Assembly (NCBI GenBank): GCA_947175145.1
Contig: CAMWLY010000011.1
Location: 1 to 38,586, forward strand
DNA: 38,586 nt
Source of the DNA: an uncultured Muribaculaceae bacterium
Lineage (GTDB): Bacteria > Bacteroidota > Bacteroidia > Bacteroidales > Muribaculaceae
Direction: 5' to 3'
Shown here: piece by piece, positions 1 through 6,492 of the stretch
Layout of the letters: every line of letters begins with the position of its first letter
How positions within the stretch are numbered: the first letter of the stretch is position 1
Made by a program: the position numbers and the translations under genes
The notes under the pieces: model-generated
The model's input: the letters and a program-made list of their open reading frames with translations, nothing else
Told to the model about the DNA's origin: nothing
Database searches by the model: none

Positions 1-53
1 ATCTGATACGCAGCGATAAAAATTAAGCAATTAGCAAATTTTGCAAATAAAAA

Positions 54-73
54 ATTTTTCTCCCAAGAAAAAT
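54..73. other. Perfect AT-rich inverted repeat
   Basis: An 8-bp stem (ATTTTTCT at 54-61 pairing with AGAAAAAT at 66-73) encloses the loop CCCA. It lies upstream of the first terminator-like hairpin and has no T-run after it. Its role is unknown. Given the base composition it may be a chance palindrome. Confidence 0.3.
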
Positions 74-120
74 CACGCAAAAATTGACATTTTACTGCTA
101 AGAAAGTATTAATATGAGTT

Positions 121-148
121 AAGCGAACTGTAAAGTTCGCTTTTCTTT
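121..148 (+). terminator. Terminator-like hairpin
   Basis: A 9-bp perfect stem (AAGCGAACT 121-129, AGTTCGCTT 134-142) with a GTAA tetraloop is followed by TTCTTTC. It could end transcription of a gene left of the window. It is preceded by GTATTA...GAGTTA (107-120), faintly like the conserved block of the repeated small-RNA-like element at 227-295, so it may be a degenerate fourth member. A TTGACA (84-89), 17 nt, TATTAA (107-112) arrangement is also present, but sigma-70-type boxes are not the usual Bacteroidota promoter. Confidence 0.6.
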
Positions 149-213
149 CGTTAAATTATCATAATGTTGAAAATTTTTCTCTCAAAATATTTTTTTGTAA
201 TTGGAAATTCTAT

Positions 214-295
214 TAAATTTGCAACGTGTTTTTCATGGTATTAGATTTAAGGTTAGAGGATTAGTTGTCGTGAGACAATTAATCTTTTTCTTTTA
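214..295 (+). ncRNA. Repeated small-RNA-like element, copy A
   Basis: The -7 box TAAATTTG (214-221) fits the Bacteroidota TAnnTTTG consensus, putting a start near 227. It is followed by the block GTTTTTCATGGTATTAG at 228-244 and ATTTAAGGTTAG. The transcript would end in an 11-bp hairpin (259-269 with 274-284, one G-U pair, GTGA loop) and a TTTTTCTTTT tail. Copies with the same order of parts lie at 620-704 (+) and 19108-19188 (-). There is no conserved reading frame across the copies, so an RNA of about 65-70 nt is the simplest reading. It resembles multicopy small RNA or terminator families of Bacteroides, which I cannot verify here. Confidence 0.55.
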
Positions 296-447
296 TACTC
301 ATTTTAAACCACTTACAAAGGTTATCAACAGCTTTTCAACAACTCCGGCATATCCTTTAATATATCCCCTATTGGCAAACTTGGCTTACAAGCCCTCTGA
401 AGCAGCCGCTCCGACTGCTGAAAGAAACTTCCCGAGCACTTATATAG

Positions 448-515
448 TAAGAAGAAATGTCCGCTACCGACCGGAGTTTACAATCCGGTCGCGGTGTTAT
501 AATCCGGCTTTCTTA
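448..515. repeat. REP-like nested palindrome
   Basis: An inner 7-bp stem, GACCGGA (469-475) with TCCGGTC (484-490), has loop GTTTACAA. It extends through CCGC (461-464) with GCGG (491-494) and an outer TAAGAA (448-453) with TTCTTA (510-515). A short direct repeat is also present: GTTTACAATCCGG at 476-488 and GTTATAATCCGG at 496-507. The form 'GG, TTTACAA/TTATAA, TCCGG' is like the interspersed palindromes found beside REP-associated transposases in Bacteroidota. No transposase gene lies nearby. An independent structured RNA is the alternative. Confidence 0.35.
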
Positions 516-619
516 TCAAATGTCAATAATCTCGCTGCCCGGAGGGGAGTTTTTGGTTAATTATTGTTAATCTTAGCTACCCCGGAAGATAAAAGTAATG
601 CAATCCAAGCAGAATTTAC

Positions 620-704
620 TAACTTTACAACGTGTTTTTCATAGTATAAATAAGATTAAGGTTTAAGACAGCCACTTTGTGAAAAGAGGCTGTCTTTATT
701 TTTT
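620..704 (+). ncRNA. Repeated small-RNA-like element, copy B, with terminator
   Basis: A near-consensus -7 box TAACTTTA (620-627) is followed by CAACGTGTTTTTCATAGTAT (628-647), nearly identical to copy A, then ATTAAGGTTTAAG. The end is a strong terminator: AAGACAGCC (665-673) with GGCTGTCTT (688-696), an A-A mismatch, four more pairs (675-678 with 683-686), a GTGA loop as in copy A, and the tail TATTTTTT. The 5' block is conserved while the hairpin sequence differs from the other copies. The hairpin also insulates the downstream operon from upstream transcription. Confidence 0.55.
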
Positions 705-774
705 AGCACATCTCACAAAACCCTTTTGAGCTATAATTTGGCGAGCTATTCCCTGAAAGGACAAAGAAATTTGC

Positions 775-782
775 TATATTTG
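775..782 (+). promoter_or_regulatory. Bacteroidota -7 box for the GYF_2/pse operon
   Basis: TATATTTG matches the TAnnTTTG consensus and lies 21 nt before the ATG at 804, implying a leader of about 15 nt. No clear TTTG at the -33 spacing is seen. It supports 804 rather than any upstream TTG as the start of the first gene. No other promoter or terminator is evident before pseG ends. Confidence 0.6.
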
Positions 783-803
783 CAGATTGAAAATCACAAT
801 CCT

Positions 804-1379
804 ATGACAGAACTATATTATATAATCAACGATGGCCGTCAAGAGGGTCCCTTCGTGCGCGAAGAACTCAGATACCATGGTTTAAAAGCAGAATCATACG
901 TATGGAAAGAGGGATTGCCCGACTGGGTTCAGGCATCTACACTTCCTGAACTTACGCATCTGCTATATGAGGATTCTGCATTTGGCTCATACGCACAGGC
1001 TCCTCAGCCCCCCTATAATCACCCTTCCGCTCCTCAGCAGCCTACTTATGCTCCGGGTTCTGGCGGCGATTTTAATCGGGGTTATGTGCCGGCATACACC
1101 AACTGGCTTCCTTGGGCTATAGCATGCACGGTAACCGGTATATTTTTCGGAGGTTGCTTGACTCTGATTCTTGGAATAATCGGAATCGTGCAAGCCAACA
1201 AGGCCAACAATCTGTATGCACGCGGAGCATACGACCAGGCCGCCGGTGCCAACAGCACAGCCAAGACAGTGACAATTATCGGGTTGATAATTTCAGCCAT
1301 AGTCCTGATAAGCATCATAATTCTCTTCTCGGTGGGCGGAATGACCGAGATAATCGAAGCTGCGGCCAATCTGAAATAA
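804..1379 (+). CDS. GYF_2-CD225 membrane protein
   Basis: A 191-residue protein. Residues 1-55 form a GYF_2 domain (the G-x-x-x-GP-F core at 11-17, VWKEGLPDWVQA at 33-44), a small fold that in other proteins binds proline-rich peptides. Residues 60-100 are a Pro/Gln/Tyr-rich linker. Residues 101-178 carry two hydrophobic segments around a basic stretch (ANKANNLYARG), the pattern of the CD225/IFITM-like family. It probably anchors in the inner membrane with GYF_2 in the cytoplasm. The start at 804 is chosen because the -7 box is at 775-782; a TTG at 726 would precede the promoter. It is separated by 2 nt from a second GYF_2 gene and heads the pse operon. The molecular role is unknown. Confidence 0.85.
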   Translation: MTELYYIINDGRQEGPFVREELRYHGLKAESYVWKEGLPDWVQASTLPELTHLLYEDSAFGSYAQAPQPPYNHPSAPQQPTYAPGSGGDFNRGYVPAYTNWLPWAIACTVTGIFFGGCLTLILGIIGIVQANKANNLYARGAYDQAAGANSTAKTVTIIGLIISAIVLISIIILFSVGGMTEIIEAAANLK

Positions 1380-1381
1380 AG

Positions 1382-1975
1382 ATGCGCTATTTCGCGATGA
1401 TCGACGGTAACCGGCAGGGGCCATACACTCTTGCCGAATTGGCAGATGCCGGAGTAACCCCCGACACCTATGTGTGGTGCAAGGGGATGGAAACCTGGCA
1501 AAAAGCCGATGAAGTAGCGGATATATGCCGCTATTTCCGCCGGACCATTTTCGAGATTATGCACCCGAGTGCTCCGGCGGCAAATTCGCCGGCAAAACCA
1601 AATCCGCAGGCCCAACAATTTACACGTTTTTTCGGAATACCTGTAGAATATTCCGGAGAAACCAACCCTGAAGCCGATGAATCCGCACCACTGATGCGGC
1701 CGGCACCCACAATCTTTCTCTCGCTGATGCTTATGCTGTTTTGCTTTCCGGTGACCGGCGCAGTGGCATTCTATTACAGTTTGAAAGCCCGCAAATACTG
1801 GCAGGAAGCACTGCAAAGCGAATCAAAACATCAAGGGAAACTATATGACCGCGAGGAGAGAAAAAGACTGCGCATAAAACTTGCGGAAAGCGACCGCCAG
1901 GCGAGAATGTGGGTCGGCATAACATTTTTCCTCGGCTTCATCATGATTGCCTTTGTAGGCAGCCGGTTTTTCTAA
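1382..1975 (+). CDS. Second GYF_2 membrane protein
   Basis: A 197-residue protein that begins directly with a GYF_2 domain (MRYFAMIDGNRQGPYTL, then VWCKGMETWQKA). A linker of about 60 residues follows, then a hydrophobic segment (IFLSLMLMLFCFPVTGAVAF) with a trailing YSLKARKYW, which resembles the first half of a CD225 domain. A charged region comes next, and a last membrane helix (GITFFLGFIMIAFVG) sits near the C terminus. It is a diverged paralogue of the preceding gene, 2 nt away and surely co-transcribed. pseB follows 33 nt later with no promoter or terminator between. Function is not known; a scaffold or membrane partner of the glycan machinery is only a guess from position. Confidence 0.8.
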   Translation: MRYFAMIDGNRQGPYTLAELADAGVTPDTYVWCKGMETWQKADEVADICRYFRRTIFEIMHPSAPAANSPAKPNPQAQQFTRFFGIPVEYSGETNPEADESAPLMRPAPTIFLSLMLMLFCFPVTGAVAFYYSLKARKYWQEALQSESKHQGKLYDREERKRLRIKLAESDRQARMWVGITFFLGFIMIAFVGSRFF

Positions 1976-2008
1976 ACTGAATAAGAGCCAGCAATAAATC
2001 ACACCACC

Positions 2009-3028
2009 ATGCTTAATAATAAGTCGATACTAATTACCGGGGGTACCGGTTCGTTCGGAAAGAAATTCGTAGAGGTTATCCTCAAGCGTTATCCCGATGT
2101 GAAGCGCATAGTCATATACTCGCGCGATGAACTCAAGCAGTTCGAACTCAAGCAGAAATATCCTCACGACAAATATCCTCAGCTGCGCTTCTTTATCGGA
2201 GATGTGCGCGACGGTGAGCGTCTGAAGCGTGCATGCCAGGGAGTGGATGTGATTATTCACGCTGCAGCCATAAAACAAGTAGACACCGCGGAATATAATC
2301 CCGAGGAGTGCATTAAGACTAATGTGAATGGCGCACAAAATGTGATCAATGCTGCCCTTGAGACCGGGGTTCAACATGTGGTCGCACTCTCCACCGATAA
2401 GGCTTGCGCCCCTATCAACCTATATGGAGCCACAAAGCTTACCAGCGACAAACTGTTTACTGCCGCCAATAATATCAAAGGCGACAGACCTGTGAAGTTC
2501 AGTGTGGTGCGTTACGGCAATGTGATGGGTTCACGCGGTTCTGTGATTCCATTCTTTATTTCGCGCCGTGATTCCGGTGCTAAGGAACTTCCGATCACCG
2601 ATTTCCGCATGACACGCTTCAACATCTCACTCGAAGCCGGTGTGGACTTAGTGCTCTGGGCCCTTGAAAATCATCTTGGCGGAGAAATATTCATACCCAA
2701 GATTCCATCATACAGAATCAGCGATGTAGCCACTGCTATCGCCCCCAACTTGCCGCAAGTGGAGGTTGGAATCCGCCCCGGAGAGAAACTGCATGAGGAG
2801 ATGATTACCCAGACCGATGCACTCAACACTATCGACATAGGTAAATACTACGCTATCCTTCCATCGGTATCATTTCTGCATGACCGCAATGACTATATCG
2901 AGCACCACAGTGGCAAGCCTGTGCCCGATGGATTCCATTACAGCTCCGATAAAAACACTGAGTGGGAAACCGTGGAAACCATGCGCGAGAAAATCAGAGA
3001 ATTTGTAGACCCCAATTTCAAGTTTTAA
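2009..3028 (+). CDS. pseB: UDP-GlcNAc 4,6-dehydratase (C5-inverting), PseB
   Basis: First enzyme of pseudaminic acid synthesis: it turns UDP-GlcNAc into UDP-2-acetamido-2,6-dideoxy-beta-L-arabino-hexos-4-ulose. The 339-residue protein is a short-chain dehydrogenase type with the NAD(P)-binding GGTGSFG at 11-17. The active-site region is STDKACAPINLYGATK at 128-143, which contains the D130-K131 pair and the Tyr139/Lys143 pair typical of PseB/FlaA1. The length fits the family's soluble members and no membrane segments are present, unlike the long retaining dehydratases. It lies 4 nt before pseC. The paralogous legionaminic or bacillosamine dehydratases are the main alternative, but pseC, pseG and pseI homologues nearby favour Pse. 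Confidence 0.93.
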   Translation: MLNNKSILITGGTGSFGKKFVEVILKRYPDVKRIVIYSRDELKQFELKQKYPHDKYPQLRFFIGDVRDGERLKRACQGVDVIIHAAAIKQVDTAEYNPEECIKTNVNGAQNVINAALETGVQHVVALSTDKACAPINLYGATKLTSDKLFTAANNIKGDRPVKFSVVRYGNVMGSRGSVIPFFISRRDSGAKELPITDFRMTRFNISLEAGVDLVLWALENHLGGEIFIPKIPSYRISDVATAIAPNLPQVEVGIRPGEKLHEEMITQTDALNTIDIGKYYAILPSVSFLHDRNDYIEHHSGKPVPDGFHYSSDKNTEWETVETMREKIREFVDPNFKF

Positions 3029-3032
3029 GGTA

Positions 3033-4184
3033 ATGAAAATTCCATACGGCAGGCAACATATCACCGATGAGGATATTGCGGCGGTCACCGAGACACTTCG
3101 CAGTGATTTCCTGACTCAAGGTCCCAAGGTTACCGAATTTGAAGAAGCTTTTGCCAAGTATGTTGATGCCCCTTACGCCGTGTCGGTAAATAATGCCACC
3201 GCCGGCTTGCATCTGGCAGCCAAAGCTCTCGGGGTTAAACCGGGGCAAAAGGTCATAGTCACTCCGCTGACTTTTGCCGCATCGGCCAACTGCATACGCT
3301 ATTGCGGTGGCGATGTGGATTTCTGTGACATCGACCCGGACACCTATCTGATGGATTTAGATAAGCTTGAGCAGAAGCTGCAGGCTGCACTGGCAGGCAC
3401 TTACGCCGGTGTTGTAGTTGTAGACTTCGCCGGTTATCCGCATGATATGGAGAGAGTTCGGAGTATCGCTGACCGCTATGGCCTCTGGATTATAGAAGAT
3501 GCCTGCCACGCTCCGGGAGCATGGTGGACAGATTCAAAGGATGTGCGCCAGCTCACAGGAAATTCGCGCCATGCCGACTGCACGGTATTCTCCTTTCACC
3601 CTGTGAAACACATTGCTACCGGAGAGGGGGGAATGGTAACAACCGCCAACCCCGAGATTCTGGAGAAGCTTCGTTTATACCGCACACATGGTATCACACG
3701 CGATCCTGACAAACTCACTCACTGCGATGGCGGTTGGTACTATGAGATGCAGGATTTGGGATTTAACTACCGACTGACCGATATTCAGGCAGCACTTGGC
3801 ATCTCACAGCTCAAACGGGCTGATGCCGGAATCATGCGCCGACAGCAGATTGCAGAGAAATATGATAAGGCGTTTGCCGGAATTCCTCAGATACGCACCC
3901 CTCACAGAGCCGAGAACCTGCTTCATGCCTTCCACCTCTATGTAATTCAGGTGCCGGACCGCAAGGAGGTATATGACCGTTTGCGCGAAGCCGGTGTGCT
4001 GGCACAGGTGCATTACGCACCTCTTCACCTTATGCCCTATTACCGCCAATTCGGCTGGGCAGAGGGAAGCCTGCCGGTCGTGGAGGATTATTACGCAAAT
4101 TGTCTGAGTCTGCCGATGTTCCCCACACTCACCGATGAGGAGCAGAATTATGTGATTGAAACTCTTAAGAAATGCTTTGCATAA
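3033..4184 (+). CDS. pseC: UDP-4-keto sugar aminotransferase, PseC
   Basis: A PLP-dependent DegT/DnrJ/EryC1 aminotransferase of 383 residues that adds the C4 amino group to the PseB product, giving UDP-4-amino-4,6-dideoxy-beta-L-AltNAc. The PLP Schiff-base lysine is K192 in FSFHPVKHIATGEGG. D156 in EDACHA would contact the PLP ring nitrogen. The N terminus (IPYGRQ.I...DI..V...L.SDFLTQGP) is the usual PseC opening. The start ATG lies 4 nt after pseB. The 3' end overlaps the next gene by 13 nt, indicating translational coupling. Confidence 0.93.
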   Translation: MKIPYGRQHITDEDIAAVTETLRSDFLTQGPKVTEFEEAFAKYVDAPYAVSVNNATAGLHLAAKALGVKPGQKVIVTPLTFAASANCIRYCGGDVDFCDIDPDTYLMDLDKLEQKLQAALAGTYAGVVVVDFAGYPHDMERVRSIADRYGLWIIEDACHAPGAWWTDSKDVRQLTGNSRHADCTVFSFHPVKHIATGEGGMVTTANPEILEKLRLYRTHGITRDPDKLTHCDGGWYYEMQDLGFNYRLTDIQAALGISQLKRADAGIMRRQQIAEKYDKAFAGIPQIRTPHRAENLLHAFHLYVIQVPDRKEVYDRLREAGVLAQVHYAPLHLMPYYRQFGWAEGSLPVVEDYYANCLSLPMFPTLTDEEQNYVIETLKKCFA

Positions 4185-5338
4185 TACCGGCCCGCGGAGG
4201 GAGCAAACGAATCGAGCGCAAGAATATCAAGGATTTCTGCGGAGTTCCGATAATCGCATATTCTATTCAGGCTGCACTGCGAAGCGGCTGCTTCAGCGAA
4301 GTCATGGTATCGACCGATGATGAGGAGATTGCCGCTACTGCTCTGAGATTCGGTGCGAAAGTGCCCTTCATGCGCTCGGCAAAAACGGCCAATGATTTTG
4401 CGACCACCGCCGATGTAATCAGAGAAGTGCTTGATGAATACAGGAATCGCGGCACCGAATTTAAAGCATTTTGCTGCATATATGCCACAGCTCCTTTTGT
4501 CGATGCCTCGCGCCTCCAAGCAGGCTCCGAGATACTGAAATCCGGCCTGGCGGAAGCGGCTTTTACATGTGTGGCATATTCATATCCCATACAGCGCTGC
4601 CTGGTGCGCAATGAGAGTGGAAGAATCGAAATGATGTTTCCTGAATATGCTAATTCCCGCTCTCAGGATTTACAACCCACATATCATGATGCAGGCCAAT
4701 TTTATTTCAGCACTGTCGGGGCATTCGAAAGGACCGGCTCGCTATGGGGACCTGACACTCTGCCGATTATTCTGCCTGAAACTGAAGTCCAAGACCTCGA
4801 CACTCTGACTGACTGGGAACTCGCGGAGATAAAATATACCAGACTCTCTCTGCCAAAGGAGATAAATGCCGGAGGATTCCTTCTGAAGAGTTATACGGAA
4901 CTGCCGCAAGACACCCTGTTGAAACTGCTTGAGGGGAGAAATCTCCCTGAGATAAGAAGCGTGATGGTCAATACGGCTGAAATATCGGAAGAGAGTCATT
5001 TCGCATACATTGACACACTTCTCACTCGCGGTGACAAGAGATATTTTGCAGCCTATGCTCCGGGTGGAGAGCTGATAGGCTCGGTAACCCTGGATCTTCT
5101 TGGCGAGAAGCGTGATTCAGTGGAGCGGGGCATATGGTTATTTCCCGAAGCTCAGGGTAAAGGATATGCGACACGCATGCTCGGGGCCTTATACCAAGAG
5201 CTTGCAAAACGCGGAATACACCGGATTATCACCGGAGTGAAGCCTGCCAACACCGCTTCTCTGGCGCTGGAACGCGCTCTCGGGGCGGTTAAATCGGGCG
5301 AAAGCGAAGGCCTTATTCATTTTAGTTTGGATGTGTGA
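4172..5338 (+). CDS. Bifunctional PseF-PseH: CMP-Pse cytidylyltransferase fused to N-acetyltransferase
   Basis: A 388-residue fusion. Residues 1 to about 230 are a CMP-sialate/pseudaminate cytidylyltransferase with the nucleotide-binding PARGGSKRI at 6-14, STDDEEIA at 47-54 and QDLDT at 207-211; this is PseF, which activates Pse with CTP. Residues about 236-388 are a GNAT domain with the acetyl-CoA loop QGKGYATRML (328-337). Its front end (GRN..EIR..MVN...IS...H..YI) resembles PseH, which acetylates the C4 amine of the PseC product. Thus one polypeptide would serve step 3 and the last step of the pathway. In epsilonproteobacteria these are separate genes. The reading frame is continuous with no stop or shift at the junction. 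It overlaps pseC by 13 nt and pseG by 8 nt. Confidence 0.88.
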   Translation: MLCIIPARGGSKRIERKNIKDFCGVPIIAYSIQAALRSGCFSEVMVSTDDEEIAATALRFGAKVPFMRSAKTANDFATTADVIREVLDEYRNRGTEFKAFCCIYATAPFVDASRLQAGSEILKSGLAEAAFTCVAYSYPIQRCLVRNESGRIEMMFPEYANSRSQDLQPTYHDAGQFYFSTVGAFERTGSLWGPDTLPIILPETEVQDLDTLTDWELAEIKYTRLSLPKEINAGGFLLKSYTELPQDTLLKLLEGRNLPEIRSVMVNTAEISEESHFAYIDTLLTRGDKRYFAAYAPGGELIGSVTLDLLGEKRDSVERGIWLFPEAQGKGYATRMLGALYQELAKRGIHRIITGVKPANTASLALERALGAVKSGESEGLIHFSLDV

Positions 5339-6350
5339 TTCGAAGCCAATCAGGCCGCGTGCCCTGCTGCGTGCCGATGCCGGTCGCAGCATCGGATTCG
5401 GGCATTATGTGCGCACATGCGCCATGGCGGCTTATATGGCCGACGACTATGATTGCACAATCTTCAGCCGCAATCCCGAGGGTGGAGATTTATCACCTTT
5501 TCAACGCTCATTGCTCGGCAAAGCCGGTTTCATGGCTTATCCCGACCGGGATGCCGGTGATTTGGGAAAATATAATCTTTGGTTTCTTGATCAAATCAGA
5601 GCTGATGATTTAGTGGTTCTTGATAATTACTTTCACACCACTGAATATATGAATCAAGTTAAGCGGCGCTGCCGGGCATTGGTATGCATAGATGATATGC
5701 ATGACCGCCACTTTCCGGCTGATGCGGTGCTAACATTCTGTCCGCTTGAAGAAAGAGACTTCGACCTCGCACCTTATACTCGCTTTCGCGGGGGCATAGA
5801 GTGGAGTTTTCTGCGCTTACCCTTTCTGAAACCGCTCACAACCACACCTCGTGATTCGGAGCGAATTGTAATGGCTATGGGTGGTGCTGACCCGTTGGGG
5901 CTCACTGAAAAGATGTTGGGAATACTCTCGGAGATAGCTCCTTCGAAACAGATAGATGTGATTGCAGGAGACACTGTAAAGGTAAGTCCCCGGCCGGGAG
6001 TAAGAATACATCGGGGGGCTGATGCATCGGAAATCGCCGGCATCTTTGACCAATCATCACTGGGGATTTTCCCGGCGAGTACCATCTGTGTCGAAGCATT
6101 ATCTCGCAGATTACCAATAGCTGCAGGTTATTTTGTGGATAATCAGGAGGAGATTTATGCCGACGGAGTGAAGCGAGGCTGGTTCATGCCCCTCGGCTCT
6201 TTCAGAGACTCCTCCGCAGAAATAGCCCAAAGGATAGAGCCGGCTCTGCGGAACATAAGAGAGGGAGCGCACACTGCCCCGCAGATAGATTTCCAAAAGA
6301 CCCGCACCGAACTGCTGACACTGCTTGGCGAATGCATGAAAAATTCATAA
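5331..6350 (+). CDS. pseG: UDP-2,4-diacetamido-2,4,6-trideoxy-altrose hydrolase, PseG
   Basis: PseG removes UDP by inverting hydrolysis to release 2,4-diacetamido-2,4,6-trideoxy-L-altrose, the substrate of PseI. The 339-residue protein begins its catalytic domain with ALLRADAGRSIGFGH at 11-25; H25 corresponds to the catalytic histidine of PseG. It has a MurG-like fold with a C-terminal nucleotide-binding half (VMAMGGADP, then PASTICVEAL). It is longer than the roughly 270-residue Campylobacter enzyme. The start overlaps pseF-pseH by 8 nt. This is the last gene of the operon. No strong terminator follows before the amylase promoter at 6409. Confidence 0.9.
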   Translation: MCDSKPIRPRALLRADAGRSIGFGHYVRTCAMAAYMADDYDCTIFSRNPEGGDLSPFQRSLLGKAGFMAYPDRDAGDLGKYNLWFLDQIRADDLVVLDNYFHTTEYMNQVKRRCRALVCIDDMHDRHFPADAVLTFCPLEERDFDLAPYTRFRGGIEWSFLRLPFLKPLTTTPRDSERIVMAMGGADPLGLTEKMLGILSEIAPSKQIDVIAGDTVKVSPRPGVRIHRGADASEIAGIFDQSSLGIFPASTICVEALSRRLPIAAGYFVDNQEEIYADGVKRGWFMPLGSFRDSSAEIAQRIEPALRNIREGAHTAPQIDFQKTRTELLTLLGECMKNS

Positions 6351-6408
6351 TTCATGTCTTTATAGCATTATAAAGTGTCTGAAAGTACCAAATTAGCGAA
6401 ATTTGTTG

Positions 6409-6416
6409 TAACTTTG
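6409..6416 (+). promoter_or_regulatory. -7 box of the amylase gene and 5' leader
   Basis: TAACTTTG fits TAnnTTTG, with transcription expected near 6422 and a leader of about 70 nt. The leader contains a 6-bp hairpin (GGCGTA, then TACGCC, around 6431-6450) and the common Bacteroidales pre-start string TTAACCTATAAAATC. Confidence 0.55.
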
Positions 6417-6492
6417 CATTGTCCAATATAGGCGTATGTGAATTTACGCCGGCTTTATATTTATCTGACAAATTATATTAACCTATAAAATC

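Larger units (their letters stand above)
1..803. other. Long non-coding region with RNA signals and palindromes
   Basis: No convincing protein gene is present. One 119-codon frame (201-560) begins with TTG, crosses the hairpin of copy A and has protein-unlike composition. The region holds, in order, a short inverted repeat, a terminator-like hairpin, small-RNA-like copy A, a REP-like palindrome nest, small-RNA-like copy B with its terminator, and the promoter of the GYF_2/pse operon. Positions 300-440 and 520-615 contain nothing I can name. Confidence 0.6.

Noticed and set aside
201-560. A 119-codon plus-strand frame
   Set aside because: It begins with TTG just before the -7 box of small-RNA-like copy A and runs through its hairpin and the REP-like palindrome. 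No recognisable protein family.
300-600. Known structural RNA (tmRNA, RNase P RNA, SRP RNA)
   Set aside because: None of their hallmark sequences could be found. Only palindromes of REP type are visible.
1082-1816. Long minus-strand frame opposite the two GYF_2 genes
   Set aside because: The plus strand carries two clear GYF_2 domains in tight tandem with a promoter. The antisense frame has low-complexity, protein-unlike composition.
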